Shown here one piece after another: positions 16,493-24,229 of a stretch of DNA of 28,536 nt. This stretch comes from DAMCZI01 sp032095175 (lineage in GTDB: Bacteria > Bacillota > Clostridia > Clostridiales > Caloramatoraceae). The notes beneath the pieces were generated by a model. It was not told the origin of the DNA, searched no databases, and worked only from the letters and a program-made list of their open reading frames with translations. Location: the NCBI GenBank assembly GCA_032095175.1, contig DAMCZI010000054.1, positions 1 through 28,536 of the forward strand, in the 5' to 3' direction. Position 1 is the first letter of the stretch; each line of letters begins with the position of its first letter. A program made the position numbers and the translations under genes.

Positions 16493-17284
16493 TCAATGCA
16501 CCCCTTGCACTATGGATACAAACTCCTCAGCCATTTCTTTATGTTTATTAAATCCAGTTAATTGATTAAATATATCTTCCAAGGAGCCCTCGCTGCATTT
16601 ATCCTTTAATTCCTCAAAGCTGCCATCAGCTACTATTTGTCCATCATTTATTAATATTATTCTATTGCTTATCTTCTCTACAACATCCATTATATGAGAA
16701 GAATAGAATATAGTCTTTCCCTGGGATGCTAGCTCTGACAACACTTCCTTAACAACCATAACGCTGTTTGCATCCAACCCGCTTAATGGTTCATCTAAAA
16801 ACAAAATATCTGGATTGTGCAGCAAGCTTGAAATTATCAGCACCTTTTGTTTCATTCCCTTTGAGTAGGAGGCAATTCTGGATTCATATACATTGTCAAT
16901 TCCAAATATACTCATTAAACCTTTAGCCTTCTTATCAACATCCTCATAATCAAGTCCATATAGCTGACCTATAAATGTTAGATATTCCCTTGCTGTAAGG
17001 TTATCATATATTTCTGCTGTTTCTGGAACATACCCTATTTTTCTTTTATATTCAACATCCCCATTAGATATATCCTGTCCTAAAATACTTACCTTTCCTT
17101 CATATTGTTGTACAAGTCCCAGCATTATCTTCACTGTTGTACTTTTTCCTGCTCCATTAGGACCTATATAACCTATTATTTGCCCCTTATACACATCTAG
17201 ATTTATTCCCTTCAGTACATGTTTTTCTCCGTAACTCATGCACAGGTCTCTCAATGTAATTACTGGTTCCCCCGTAAATTCCAT
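16493..17284 (-). CDS. ABC-2 exporter ATP-binding protein
   Basis: The 263-aa ATPase subunit. Walker A is GPNGAGKST (41-49). The signature is SYSKGMKQK, with K replacing a G in the classical LSGGQ, as is usual in ABC-2 ATPases. Walker B is ILFLDEP (D164, E165), the D-loop is SGLD and the H-loop is H197. It energises the membrane subunit encoded immediately downstream. AAGGATGTG precedes the ATG at 17284. The 128-bp gap to the divergent permease gene at 17413 must hold both promoters; TATAAT occurs there near 17375 on the plus strand. Confidence 0.93.
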   Translation of the reverse strand: MEFTGEPVITLRDLCMSYGEKHVLKGINLDVYKGQIIGYIGPNGAGKSTTVKIMLGLVQQYEGKVSILGQDISNGDVEYKRKIGYVPETAEIYDNLTAREYLTFIGQLYGLDYEDVDKKAKGLMSIFGIDNVYESRIASYSKGMKQKVLIISSLLHNPDILFLDEPLSGLDANSVMVVKEVLSELASQGKTIFYSSHIMDVVEKISNRIILINDGQIVADGSFEELKDKCSEGSLEDIFNQLTGFNKHKEMAEEFVSIVQGVH

Positions 17285-17412
17285 AAAATCACATCCTTAT
17301 ATGTTATAGGTTAATTTTACCATAAAAACATATTCTTTATAAGAAATTTTGGGATTATATATAATATGATATAATCATATGGAAAATAAATTTATAGAGA
17401 GGAATTCTAAAA

Positions 17413-18543
17413 GTGCCTACACATAAGATAAACTTCAAATTTATAAGATCAATATCTGAGATGTTTAAAAAGGATATCGTCTTTACTATATCCCTCATCC
17501 TGGCAGTAACAAGCTGCTTTATGTATGCTCCAAAGCTTCAATATATAGATTTTAAGGTTCTAGCCAGCTTGTTTAACCTTATGATAGTTGTAAAAGCCTT
17601 TGAGGAGCTTAAGCTCTTAGACATGTTTGCTATTTCAATACTAAATAAGTGTCAAAACAGCCGAAGAGTTTCACTTGTTTTAATAATGCTCTGTTTCTTT
17701 TGCTCCATGCTAATAACCAATGATGTTGCATTATTAACCTTTGTACCGCTAACTCTTATAATCGGTAAAAAATCCAATACCCCAATGGCTGAGACAGTTA
17801 TATTCCAAACACTTGCCGCAAATATTGGAAGTAGCTTAACTCCCATGGGTAATCCACAGAACTTGTTTATATTTTCCCATTATGGGCTTACAGCATCACA
17901 ATTTTTTACAACGGTAATACTATTTGCAGCATCCGGAGGGATCTGGTTATATCTACTTAACAGAAGAGTTAAAAGCATTAATCTTGATGTAACGTTAAAG
18001 CCTGTTAAAATTGAAGACAAGCTAAAAGCAATTCTTTGGATATCATTGTTTTTTATTATTACAGCATCTATCCTAGGAGTTATAAACTATAAACTTGCTT
18101 TGTTACTCACATTATTAACAGCCCTGCTTCTTGATAAGCGCCTACTTGCAAAAATAGATTATTTACTGCTTGCAACCTTCATATGCTTTTTTATATTTAT
18201 TGGCAATGTGTCAAATATAGCTGCTGTAAACACATATATGAGTGAGCATCTTAAAGGTACTTATTCTCTGTATTTTGGCTCCATATTACTAAGCCAGTTT
18301 ATAAGCAACGTACCTTCAGCTATATTATTATCAAAATTTACAACTGCCTGGAAACCTCTGCTGTTAGGCGTTAACATCGGCGGAATGGGATCAATTATCG
18401 CTTCCTTAGCCAGTGTAATATCCTACAAACTCTTTGTAAGAGATAATCCTAATGAAAGCAAAAACTATATGATAAAGTTCAGTATATATAACATTCTAGG
18501 TTTAATAGTATTTACACTTATTAATTTAATTATTTTAAAATAG
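17413..18543 (+). CDS. SLC13/ArsB-type anion permease (ion transporter superfamily)
   Basis: A 376-aa inner-membrane transporter with about ten spans. The two hallmark re-entrant segments are present: ITNDVALLTFVPL (101-113) with ANIGSSLTPMGNPQN (136-150), and SNVPSAIL (298-305) late in the protein. These mark the CitMHS/ArsB/SLC13 superfamily. The substrate could be a dicarboxylate, citrate, sulfate or arsenite. No ars genes are adjacent, so I do not call it ArsB. It is somewhat shorter than most members (about 420 aa). It starts at a GTG with GAGAGGAA 8 nt upstream and ends in its own terminator. Confidence 0.85.
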   Translation: MPTHKINFKFIRSISEMFKKDIVFTISLILAVTSCFMYAPKLQYIDFKVLASLFNLMIVVKAFEELKLLDMFAISILNKCQNSRRVSLVLIMLCFFCSMLITNDVALLTFVPLTLIIGKKSNTPMAETVIFQTLAANIGSSLTPMGNPQNLFIFSHYGLTASQFFTTVILFAASGGIWLYLLNRRVKSINLDVTLKPVKIEDKLKAILWISLFFIITASILGVINYKLALLLTLLTALLLDKRLLAKIDYLLLATFICFFIFIGNVSNIAAVNTYMSEHLKGTYSLYFGSILLSQFISNVPSAILLSKFTTAWKPLLLGVNIGGMGSIIASLASVISYKLFVRDNPNESKNYMIKFSIYNILGLIVFTLINLIILK

Positions 18544-18569
18544 CGAAATATCAATTATTTCGCTATTTT
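18537..18569 (+). terminator. Rho-independent terminator of the anion permease
   Basis: A perfect 13-bp stem, AAAATAGCGAAAT with its complement, encloses the TAG stop codon in its left arm. The right arm ends in TATTTTATTTAT. Confidence 0.9.
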
Positions 18570-18672
18570 ATTTATGTTATGGCATAACTTTCCTAATAAA
18601 AGTTGCGATATCTCCAAATATTAATAATGTAATTCTGATATTACAAATTTAATTTTTAAGGAGGTAGCTTCA

Positions 18673-19491
18673 GTGAAAAGAAAGTTTTTTGCTATAGCTT
18701 TAGCTGCAACACTGATTTTTTCATCCTCATGTACCCCAAAGCAGCAGAGCCAGAAAAAGCCACAGGCAATAGGAGGCGTAGAGTCTTCAGTTTATGGTAT
18801 GGGTGATATTGAGAGAGTAAGAGTTACCGCTGACCAGGCAAATATACGCTCTGGCTGCTCTGGTAATTCTCCTGTCCTTAACTCACCAAATAAAAATTCT
18901 ACCTATGATGTAGTAGGTCCAGTTGCAGATTGGTTCGCAGTAAAAGCACCAAACAACCAAATAGGTTTTATTCCAAAGAATCAATGCAAACCAATAGTAG
19001 TAGAGGATAAAAGGCCTACCATGCCGCCTTCAACCTCAGGTGCTGCTCCCCAGGGAACTACAGCACCAAAAACTCCAAATACCCCAACAAACTCTACTTC
19101 ATTATCCTCCGAAGAGCAGCAGATGATAAAACTGGTTAATGCTGCCCGTGCCCAAAACAACCTGCCGCCTCTGCAGATTGATATGCAGGTAACAAATGTT
19201 GCAAGAGTTAAGGCACAGGATATGATAGATAATAAGTACTTCAGTCATAATTCCCCTAAATATGGAAGCCCCTTTGATATGATGAAGAGCTTTGGTGTTA
19301 AGTTTATTCAAGCAGGGGAAAATATAGCTGGAAATCAAAATGTTCAGGCTGCCCATAATGCACTGATGAATTCTCCTGGACACAGACAAAATATTTTAAG
19401 TCCAGACTACACCCATATAGGAATAGGAATTAGAAAAGGCGGCCAATATGGATATATGTTTTCACAGATGTTTGTTAGCAAGCCTAAGTAA
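18673..19491 (+). CDS. Secreted SH3-like/CAP domain (YkwD-type) lipoprotein
   Basis: An exported cell-surface protein of 272 aa. A signal peptide (MKRKFFAIALAATLIFSSSC) ends in C20. The residues before the cysteine (SSS) are a weak lipobox, so lipid anchoring is likely but not certain. A bacterial SH3-like domain (about 47-108) contains ANIRSG and WFAVKA and may bind peptidoglycan. A Pro/Thr-rich linker (about 112-145) follows. The CAP/SCP domain (about 152-268) contains YFSHNSP (H192), AGENIAG (214-220) and NSPGHRQNIL (H237). It starts with GTG after AAGGAGGTAG. Its role in the envelope or spore is unknown. Confidence 0.88.
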   Translation: MKRKFFAIALAATLIFSSSCTPKQQSQKKPQAIGGVESSVYGMGDIERVRVTADQANIRSGCSGNSPVLNSPNKNSTYDVVGPVADWFAVKAPNNQIGFIPKNQCKPIVVEDKRPTMPPSTSGAAPQGTTAPKTPNTPTNSTSLSSEEQQMIKLVNAARAQNNLPPLQIDMQVTNVARVKAQDMIDNKYFSHNSPKYGSPFDMMKSFGVKFIQAGENIAGNQNVQAAHNALMNSPGHRQNILSPDYTHIGIGIRKGGQYGYMFSQMFVSKPK

Positions 19492-19509
19492 AAATAAGCA
19501 GTACTAAAG

Positions 19510-19533
19510 AGTGCCAGTCACGTGACTGGCACT
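19510..19533 (+). terminator. 24-nt perfect palindrome after the CAP gene
   Basis: The palindrome is centred on ACGT with arms AGTGCCAGTC and GACTGGCACT, 19 nt after the stop codon. The downstream sequence (TCTGCTGTATATG) is poor in T, so it is a weak intrinsic terminator or possibly a protein site. Confidence 0.55.
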
Positions 19534-19608
19534 TCTGCTGTATATGTGGCATTTTATCGATATAAATGGTATTATAATCCTATAATCATATAAAGAAAGG
19601 TGATCAAA

Positions 19609-20076
19609 TTGTACAATTACCTTACTGAGGAAGCGATAAAAAAACTCCAAGAAGAAATTGAATATCGAAAGGTAGTATTAAGACCAAAGATACTTGAAGA
19701 TGTAAAAGAAGCAAGGGCACATGGTGATTTGAGTGAGAACTTTGAGTATAAAGCAGCAAAAAGGGAGAAAGGTATAAACGACAGCAGAATACGCTACCTT
19801 GAAAAAATGATAAGAACTGCCCATGTAATAACAGATACAACCGCCGAGGATGAGGCTGGCATTGGTAAATTAATCTCTGTAAAATTTATTTCCGATAATG
19901 AAGTTGATGAATTTACACTTGTAACCACAATTGAATCAGATCCAATGAATGGACTTATAAGCATAGAATCTCCTCTTGGACGTGCTCTATACAAGCATAA
20001 GGTTGGAGAAGAAATTTTAATTGAATCTCCCGAGGGAAATTATTCAGTTATAATTGAGAAAATCACATTGAAATAG
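19609..20076 (+). CDS. greA: GreA/GreB family transcript cleavage factor
   Basis: Enters the RNA polymerase secondary channel and stimulates cleavage of backtracked RNA. The N-terminal antiparallel coiled coil covers about 1-76, with the acidic tip GDLSENFEY (D40, E43), equivalent to D41 and E44 of E. coli GreA. The FKBP-like domain covers about 82-155, with SPLGRALYKHKVGEE. The frame opens at a GTG (19600), but AAAGGTGATC overlaps that codon and is an excellent Shine-Dalgarno for the TTG at 19609, giving MYNYLTEEA... and 155 aa, the normal size. Clostridia often have several greA paralogues; this stands alone, so it may not be the housekeeping copy. Confidence 0.9.
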   Translation: MYNYLTEEAIKKLQEEIEYRKVVLRPKILEDVKEARAHGDLSENFEYKAAKREKGINDSRIRYLEKMIRTAHVITDTTAEDEAGIGKLISVKFISDNEVDEFTLVTTIESDPMNGLISIESPLGRALYKHKVGEEILIESPEGNYSVIIEKITLK

Positions 20077-20113
20077 TCTCTATTAAATAAGTATCATTGA
20101 TATTTATATATGT

Positions 20114-20149
20114 AAGTCTGTATCTTTAAATATTTAAGGATACAGACTT
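20114..20149 (+). terminator. Rho-independent terminator after the GreA-family gene
   Basis: A perfect 11-bp stem AAGTCTGTATC/GATACAGACTT is followed by TATAAATTTTC. It lies between convergent genes and may act on both strands. Confidence 0.8.
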
Positions 20150-20173
20150 TATAAATTTTCATATTCTTTAAAG

Positions 20174-20491
20174 CTATTTATATTTTAAGCCCTCTACTAA
20201 ATGCCTGAATGCAATTACAGGATTATGGATTAACATTCTTGGACCGGAATATTTCATAACCTCAATCATCTTTTCCTTCATATCCTTCCTGTAACAATGT
20301 ATTTTACATTTGCCGCAGGTTGGCTTATTATCACCGAATTTACAATTTTCAAGGCGCATTGCTGCATAATTCATTAGTTCTCTGCATTCACTGCATAGTT
20401 CTTCTTTAGAATTATGCTTTTTACTGCAGTATATTTTTATCATAGCTTCTACATCCTTTTTCTGCTGCTGAATTCGCTTTTTTTCAATCAT
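20174..20491 (-). CDS. Nitrous oxide-stimulated promoter (NOSP) family zinc-type protein
   Basis: A 105-aa protein whose cysteines follow the family pattern: C33/C36 (CSEC), C50, C59/C62 (CGKC) and C66 (HCY). The conserved VMKYSGPRMLIHNPVIAFRH (79-98) is the family's C-terminal signature. Metal binding by the cysteines is likely; the biochemical role is unknown and the family name only reflects how a member was first noticed. AAGGAGGG lies 8 nt before the ATG at 20491. It is convergent with the GreA-family gene and follows the membrane protein gene, from which a terminator separates it. Confidence 0.85.
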   Translation of the reverse strand: MIEKKRIQQQKKDVEAMIKIYCSKKHNSKEELCSECRELMNYAAMRLENCKFGDNKPTCGKCKIHCYRKDMKEKMIEVMKYSGPRMLIHNPVIAFRHLVEGLKYK

Positions 20492-20511
20492 CTCAAATAT
20501 CCCTCCTTGTA

Positions 20512-20564
20512 AAAATAGGCGTCAACCAGAAAAGCATTAAATAACTCCTTTACTGGCTGGCACC
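20512..20564 (-). terminator. Terminator after the multi-span membrane protein gene
   Basis: On the minus strand GGTGCCAGCCAGTAAAG pairs, with a few G-U or mismatched positions, with CTTTTCTGGTTGACGCC. The stem is followed by TATTTTTAC. Confidence 0.75.
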
Positions 20565-20621
20565 CTTTTTATATCAAATAACAAGTTTTATATGCTGTAA
20601 ATCATAGCCTTGATATTCTTC

Positions 20622-21272
20622 CTATCTTACCTCTTTATAGCCAATATACACTATCCATAAGTAAGCTAATGTTTTAGGAATCATGAGCAATCCAACAAGT
20701 CTAAATGTAGTAGCATAAAGTACAACTGGAAGATAGCAGGCAAAGGATATTATTACTCCTATACCAATCTTTTTAAATATATCATCCTTTTTCTCAGATG
20801 CTTTCTTTAATATGATATAAACTATGAGGATACCCAGGATTGTAAATGGTATATTTCTATATATTCCCCAGCTAACAGGTGCATCATATAATGTCCATTG
20901 GTTTTGTGGCATAAGGCTTAATATTATTCTTGCTGCTGATAATATTCCAACAGACCATCTAAGCCCATTGTCATTCTTTACATCATATCTTACTTCCCAT
21001 ATTCTAAAGAGTACTATATAGAATATTGTCATGGTAATGGAAGTAACAAGCTTTCCAATTCCTAATGCTACTGCATGCGCCTCTAACCCTGTTGTTAATA
21101 ATGCATATATTCTTGGAATTAAATGAAAACTGTCTCCAAAGCCAAGAGCAAAGCCCATAATGCCAAAAAGCTTTAATATTTTATTGTCTTTACCCCTTGA
21201 TAACATTTTAATTGACATATAGAACACTGATACTAAATAGAACACATGAAAAATTGGTTCAAAATACTTCAT
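20622..21272 (-). CDS. Multi-span membrane protein under TetR control (hypothetical)
   Basis: A 216-aa integral membrane protein with about seven hydrophobic segments and short loops. There is no recognisable catalytic motif, though GDSFHLIPRIYAL in the second loop resembles a conserved patch. I do not recognise its activity. The frame opens at a GTG (21281), but GGGGTGG lies just before the ATG at 21272, which is the better start. It is immediately downstream of a TetR-type gene in the same direction, and a palindrome matching the one in front of tetR lies at 21305-21323. It is therefore very likely a target of that repressor. Confidence 0.78.
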   Translation of the reverse strand: MKYFEPIFHVFYLVSVFYMSIKMLSRGKDNKILKLFGIMGFALGFGDSFHLIPRIYALLTTGLEAHAVALGIGKLVTSITMTIFYIVLFRIWEVRYDVKNDNGLRWSVGILSAARIILSLMPQNQWTLYDAPVSWGIYRNIPFTILGILIVYIILKKASEKKDDIFKKIGIGVIISFACYLPVVLYATTFRLVGLLMIPKTLAYLWIVYIGYKEVR

Positions 21273-21304
21273 ATTAACCACCCCATCTTAATATTTTTTA
21301 TTCT

Positions 21305-21333
21305 AAATGAACGCTGTTCATTTATGTTCATTT
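21305..21333 (-). promoter_or_regulatory. Putative TetR operator upstream of the membrane protein gene
   Basis: A perfect palindrome AAATGAAC-GCT-GTTCATTT (21305-21323) is followed by an extra half-site GTTCATTT (21326-21333). The core ATGAA-N5-TTCAT is the same as in the palindrome upstream of the TetR gene at 21940-21964. Confidence 0.75.
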
Positions 21334-21358
21334 AAAAATCATATCCTTAAGATATGAT

Positions 21359-21922
21359 TTATTTTATTAACGCTTTAAGTATTTTTTCAAAGGATCCATA
21401 GTCCAAATACGGCATTTGAACCATAGCAATGAAATTCATAACAATAAATTTTGCTATCTGGTTCGAATTAAAGTCTTTTAGACTCTCCTTATTATTGTTA
21501 TCCATCTCTTTACTAAGCATTTCTTCCACAATTGCTATTAACTTGTCTATATAAACGTTTTGCCTTTCCACACCACTTTCAATGTAGTCTGGTGAAGAAT
21601 AAAGCTCATTTCTAAGCCAGGTTTCTCTAAATCTTCTTATAAACTCAGAAATATTATTAAATATTTCTCTAAGTTTTTCATAAAAATCTTTAGTGGAACG
21701 CAGTACAATATCTACATCATGGAAAAATTCCTCCCAAAAGTTTGTCATCATCTCAACGATCAATTCCTTTTTAGTTGGAAAATAATTATATATCGTTCCT
21801 ACTGCAATATCACATTCCTTAGCAACCCTTCGAATACTAATGCTTGAGTATCCTTCTTTATATAATAGTTTTTTAGCTTCATTTAGAATAAGCTCTCTTG
21901 GATTATCGATTATCTTCGGCAA
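21359..21922 (-). CDS. TetR/AcrR family transcriptional regulator
   Basis: A repressor-type protein of about 187 aa. The N-terminal HTH (about 8-55) has SISIRRVAKECDIAVGTIY and NYFPTKKELIVEMM, the classic TetR layout. The helical C-terminal part is the ligand-binding and dimerisation domain. The frame opens at a GTG (21931), but TTTGAGGTG there is the ribosome site for a TTG at 21922, which I use. A matching palindrome lies directly upstream (21940-21964) and another before the next gene. It therefore probably represses itself and the downstream membrane protein until an unknown ligand binds. Confidence 0.92.
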   Translation of the reverse strand: MPKIIDNPRELILNEAKKLLYKEGYSSISIRRVAKECDIAVGTIYNYFPTKKELIVEMMTNFWEEFFHDVDIVLRSTKDFYEKLREIFNNISEFIRRFRETWLRNELYSSPDYIESGVERQNVYIDKLIAIVEEMLSKEMDNNNKESLKDFNSNQIAKFIVMNFIAMVQMPYLDYGSFEKILKALIK

Positions 21923-21939
21923 TTTTAACACCTCAAAAC

Positions 21940-21964
21940 TTTAAATGAACACCATTCATTTAAA
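21940..21964 (-). promoter_or_regulatory. Putative TetR autoregulatory operator
   Basis: A perfect inverted repeat with 10-bp arms TTTAAATGAA and TTCATTTAAA around a 5-bp spacer (CACCA), ending 18 bp before the tetR start. It shares ATGAA-N5-TTCAT with the palindrome at 21305-21323. Confidence 0.8.
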
Positions 21965-22003
21965 GTTTACTACCAAATTATATAGTTGTCAATATTAATT
22001 TAA

Positions 22004-22030
22004 AAAAATTCAGGGGGATATCCCCCCTGA
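22004..22030 (-). terminator. Rho-independent terminator of the 120-aa hypothetical gene
   Basis: On the minus strand CAGGGGGG, ATAT, CCCCCTG is followed by AATTTTTTT. It begins 15 bp past the stop codon. Confidence 0.9.
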
Positions 22031-22044
22031 TATAATAATGGACC

Positions 22045-22407
22045 TTAACCAATTCTAAGTGATTTAGAACCGCTGTCCTTTCCTAATTCTCCATACTCAC
22101 TTAAATACATGTTATATAGCTTCTGAGCCTCATTCAAAGGCACCTTTCCTTCCATAAGAACTCTGTATAACATGTATAGACATGTATTAAGTTCCGGATT
22201 TGTGTCCCTTGTCTCCTTCACCTTCCAATATATCTTCTCTGCAAAAATAATTTTATTATTCGTTGTTTCTTCATCAATAAAGCTAATTAACCCACGCAAC
22301 TTTTCTTTAATTGCGACAACATTTGTTAATCCCTCCATATCCATTAACTCCGCTTTAGCCTTTTCAATAATTTTAAATGTAGCACTGTCAAAATCGTTTC
22401 TAACCAT
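22045..22407 (-). CDS. Hypothetical helical protein (120 aa)
   Basis: A small, soluble, mostly helical protein rich in charged residues, with no cysteines of note, no signal peptide and no membrane span. I recognise no family. The frame extends to a TTG at 22461, but only the ATG at 22407 has a ribosome site (GGGAGAG, 9 nt upstream). It has its own terminator and clean codon use, so I take it as a real single-gene unit. Confidence 0.65.
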   Translation of the reverse strand: MVRNDFDSATFKIIEKAKAELMDMEGLTNVVAIKEKLRGLISFIDEETTNNKIIFAEKIYWKVKETRDTNPELNTCLYMLYRVLMEGKVPLNEAQKLYNMYLSEYGELGKDSGSKSLRIG

Positions 22408-22729
22408 TATTTCACACTCTCCCGTATTAATAAAATCACCATACCTTTTCTGTCCCATCAATATAGTACGATGATTCTATAGAAAATAGGGGGGTAGCAT
22501 TTTATTTTTATTTCTATTCACAAATATAATCTTTATTATTTTTATGAAGCTACAATATACATTAGTTGCTCTTATTTATAAATAAGAGCCCTCATTTTTG
22601 AATATCAAAGAAAACAATACCGTACCAACAAGTTAAGCTTTCAAAATAGATCTATCACTCGATTCCTGCTTGTTTATTGTCTTATATTGAATTTATCAGT
22701 AATAACATTGATAACTCCTTGAGCCTTAA
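22408..22729. other. Intergenic stretch with a 22-bp palindrome
   Basis: AT-rich and without a convincing gene. It contains a perfect palindrome with arms GCTCTTATTTA at 22568-22589. It lies about 140 bp downstream of the Imm17-like frame but is not followed by a T-tract. Confidence 0.4.
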
Positions 22730-22990
22730 TCAAATTGTTAGCGATGTCAATACAATACTAACCATAATAAGAATTCCTAAAATTATATATAATATTCTAT
22801 ATCCTTTCATTCCTAACATCTCAATCAATACCTCTGAATGCATGTTGAATAAAAGAATACCTTTCCAATTAAATATTCCTGCAAAAATAAATATTGTGCC
22901 AATAGCTATACCTATACAACAAGCAATAGTCGTTTCTATTTTGAACACCACCCTTGAATCACTAATAATAAATTTTTTATAGAAATTCAA
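22730..22990 (-). CDS. Imm17-like two-span putative immunity protein
   Basis: The frame encodes two hydrophobic spans (about 22-42 and 66-84) joined by a short loop. The segments IFAGIFNW and LGMKGYRILYIILGI are what I remember of the Imm17 family of polymorphic-toxin immunity proteins. Its place downstream of RHS toxin debris on the same strand fits. The start is doubtful: the frame opens at a TTG (22990) with no ribosome site. A good site, AAGGGTGGTG, is followed 6-7 nt later by an in-frame ATA where an ATG would be expected. Either an unusual start is used or the start codon has mutated and the gene is dying. Confidence 0.55.
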   Translation of the reverse strand: MNFYKKFIISDSRVVFKIETTIACCIGIAIGTIFIFAGIFNWKGILLFNMHSEVLIEMLGMKGYRILYIILGILIMVSIVLTSLTI

Positions 22991-23066
22991 CGTATAATTA
23001 TGGTTCTTTGTTTATATAATTAAAAAAGTCATTGGTATTGTTAAAACAATTTCAAAATGCACACAG

Positions 23067-23111
23067 CACCAACTCAGCCTTTTCCTTCAACACAAAATGG
23101 ATGAGTTGGTG
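23067..23111 (-). terminator. Hairpin downstream of a small decayed frame
   Basis: CACCAACTCA (23067-23076) pairs perfectly with TGAGTTGGTG (23102-23111). It lies about 55 bp past the stop at 23168 of the minus-strand remnant, as a terminator would. Confidence 0.55.
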
Positions 23112-23167
23112 TTGCTTTGATTTCTTACTTTCTTTAATTCTTTTTCACATATCTCAGTATTCTTAGA

Positions 23168-23310
23168 TTAAGCCTCGTCACCAACTTTAATATTTTTTAT
23201 CTCTGTGTAAAGATTCGCCGAGGGATCAAGCATTGTTGCTATATCATTGTTTTCATCACATATATAATATCAAAAATAATGGTAAAAATAGCCTTTAACT
23301 ATTATTACCA
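23168..23310 (-). pseudogene. Decayed small frame, possible immunity-gene remnant
   Basis: The minus strand reads MVIIVKGYFYHYF, a TGA (23270-23272), then YYICDENNDIATMLDPSANL and YTEIKNIKVGDEA before a TAA at 23168-23170. The coding character and the hairpin that follows suggest the 3' end of a former gene. It sits between RHS debris and the Imm17-like frame. I do not recognise the family. Confidence 0.3.
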
Positions 23311-23408
23311 TTCTAGCACTTATTTTAAATTAAAATCATTTATGCTTTGAAGAATTGTGATTATCAAGTTGTTTTTATCTTACCATAATTAAATGATATC
23401 TTACTTCC

Positions 23409-23626
23409 TCACCTCTGGTTAATTACTCCTCCACCTTCTGACATTATCCTTTGTGTCATATTTCCACTGGCATCGTATTTGGCTTTCTTCTTGTCCCACC
23501 ATTTTCTGATTCTGCTGTCATTCTATTTGCTTTATTGTAGCTGTATGTATAGGTCTTTGTTGTATCATCCTCTGTTACTCTTTTTTCTATTATGTTCACT
23601 GCTTCATCATAGCTGTAGAAGTTGTA
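23409..23626 (-). pseudogene. RHS/YD-repeat fragment, frameshifted
   Basis: The minus strand encodes YSYDEAVNIIEKRVTEDDTT followed by KTYTYSYNKANRMTAESENG. After a one-base frameshift near 23505 it reads KYDASGNMTQRIMSEGG, then a stop at 23409. These are the YD repeats that form the shell of RHS/WapA toxins, normally far upstream of the tip. Their place here, downstream of toxin and immunity genes, marks an old recombination or deletion. Both ends are bounded by stops, so the fragment is not functional. Confidence 0.8.
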
Positions 23627-23676
23627 TTACAAAAGACAGTTACCGGAAGATAAACTATCTTTTGCACTAAATAGTC

Positions 23677-24066
23677 CTAATAGTTTATATTAAACAGAAT
23701 AACTTTATCAGCCTCTACCTTGACAAACACTCCTATAGGAAATGGCTTGCCATCTACCTCCAGTGAGATGATATTTTCCCCCAATCTTATAACAGTGTAT
23801 CCATCATCTTCAATCGATTCTAGATATCCTACCATATAACAAGCGTTTCCTTCAACCCCAATGACGTATTTATCATCCTCAACTATTCTGATATTATCGC
23901 CCCATTTTAAAGTGCTTTCAATTTCAAGTTCAACAAAATATTCTTTATCAACTTCTGGCATATCTCCATTCCAAAATGCCTTGGTATTACCATATTCTGT
24001 TGAGAATATAACAAAATTTTTTGGAGATTCTCTTATCACTTCATTTATTCTAACTTTCACTTTCAT
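23677..24066 (-). CDS. Putative immunity protein of an RHS cassette (129 aa)
   Basis: A small, acidic, beta-rich soluble protein (segments VIFSTEYGNTKAFWNGDMPE, YFVELEIE, YMVGYLES) with no signal or span. The size, acidity and position among RHS tips are typical of immunity proteins, but I cannot name the family. The ATG at 24066 follows AGAAAGGTAGA. The DNA just upstream is RHS-core debris rather than a toxin tip, so its cognate toxin may have been deleted. The frame is intact and ends in a clean stop at 23677. Confidence 0.65.
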   Translation of the reverse strand: MKVKVRINEVIRESPKNFVIFSTEYGNTKAFWNGDMPEVDKEYFVELEIESTLKWGDNIRIVEDDKYVIGVEGNACYMVGYLESIEDDGYTVIRLGENIISLEVDGKPFPIGVFVKVEADKVILFNINY

Positions 24067-24226
24067 TCTACCTTTCTACTACTTGATTCTATGCAATTTT
24101 CTACATCTATTATATCTTCTATACCTATTTTCTCTGACTCATTTGTGTATACTGCTCAATAATCTCTATACAACTCTGCGGTCATAAGAGCTTTTGAATA
24201 TACTAGCCCATATTTATACCAATTGT
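24067..24226 (-). pseudogene. Orphan RHS core fragment
   Basis: The minus strand reads SKALMTAELYRDY, a TGA (24156-24158), then AVYTNESEKIGIEDIIDVE. It matches the start of the core in the neighbouring copy (KDYRAAYTY...PEKIGVEDLMEVE, 25020-25121). The core is cut off after IIDVE, and the 129-aa gene begins about 35 bp later. The rest of that core and its tip are missing. Confidence 0.65.
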
Positions 24227-24229
24227 TAT

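Noticed and set aside
17413..18543. Calling the permease ArsB (arsenite efflux)
   Set aside because: The superfamily motifs are shared with citrate, dicarboxylate and sulfate carriers, and there is no arsenic resistance gene nearby; the ArsR-type gene 9 kb away borders an ABC exporter instead.
19510..19533. Operator for the GreA-family gene
   Set aside because: The palindrome could bind a protein, but it lies just after the CAP gene stop and about 75 bp before the greA start with no overlapping promoter; a terminator role is simpler.
22677..22982. Plus-strand 101-codon frame opposite the Imm17-like frame
   Set aside because: It lacks a ribosome site and recognisable features, and the minus-strand frame has the membrane-span pattern and strand shared with the RHS locus.
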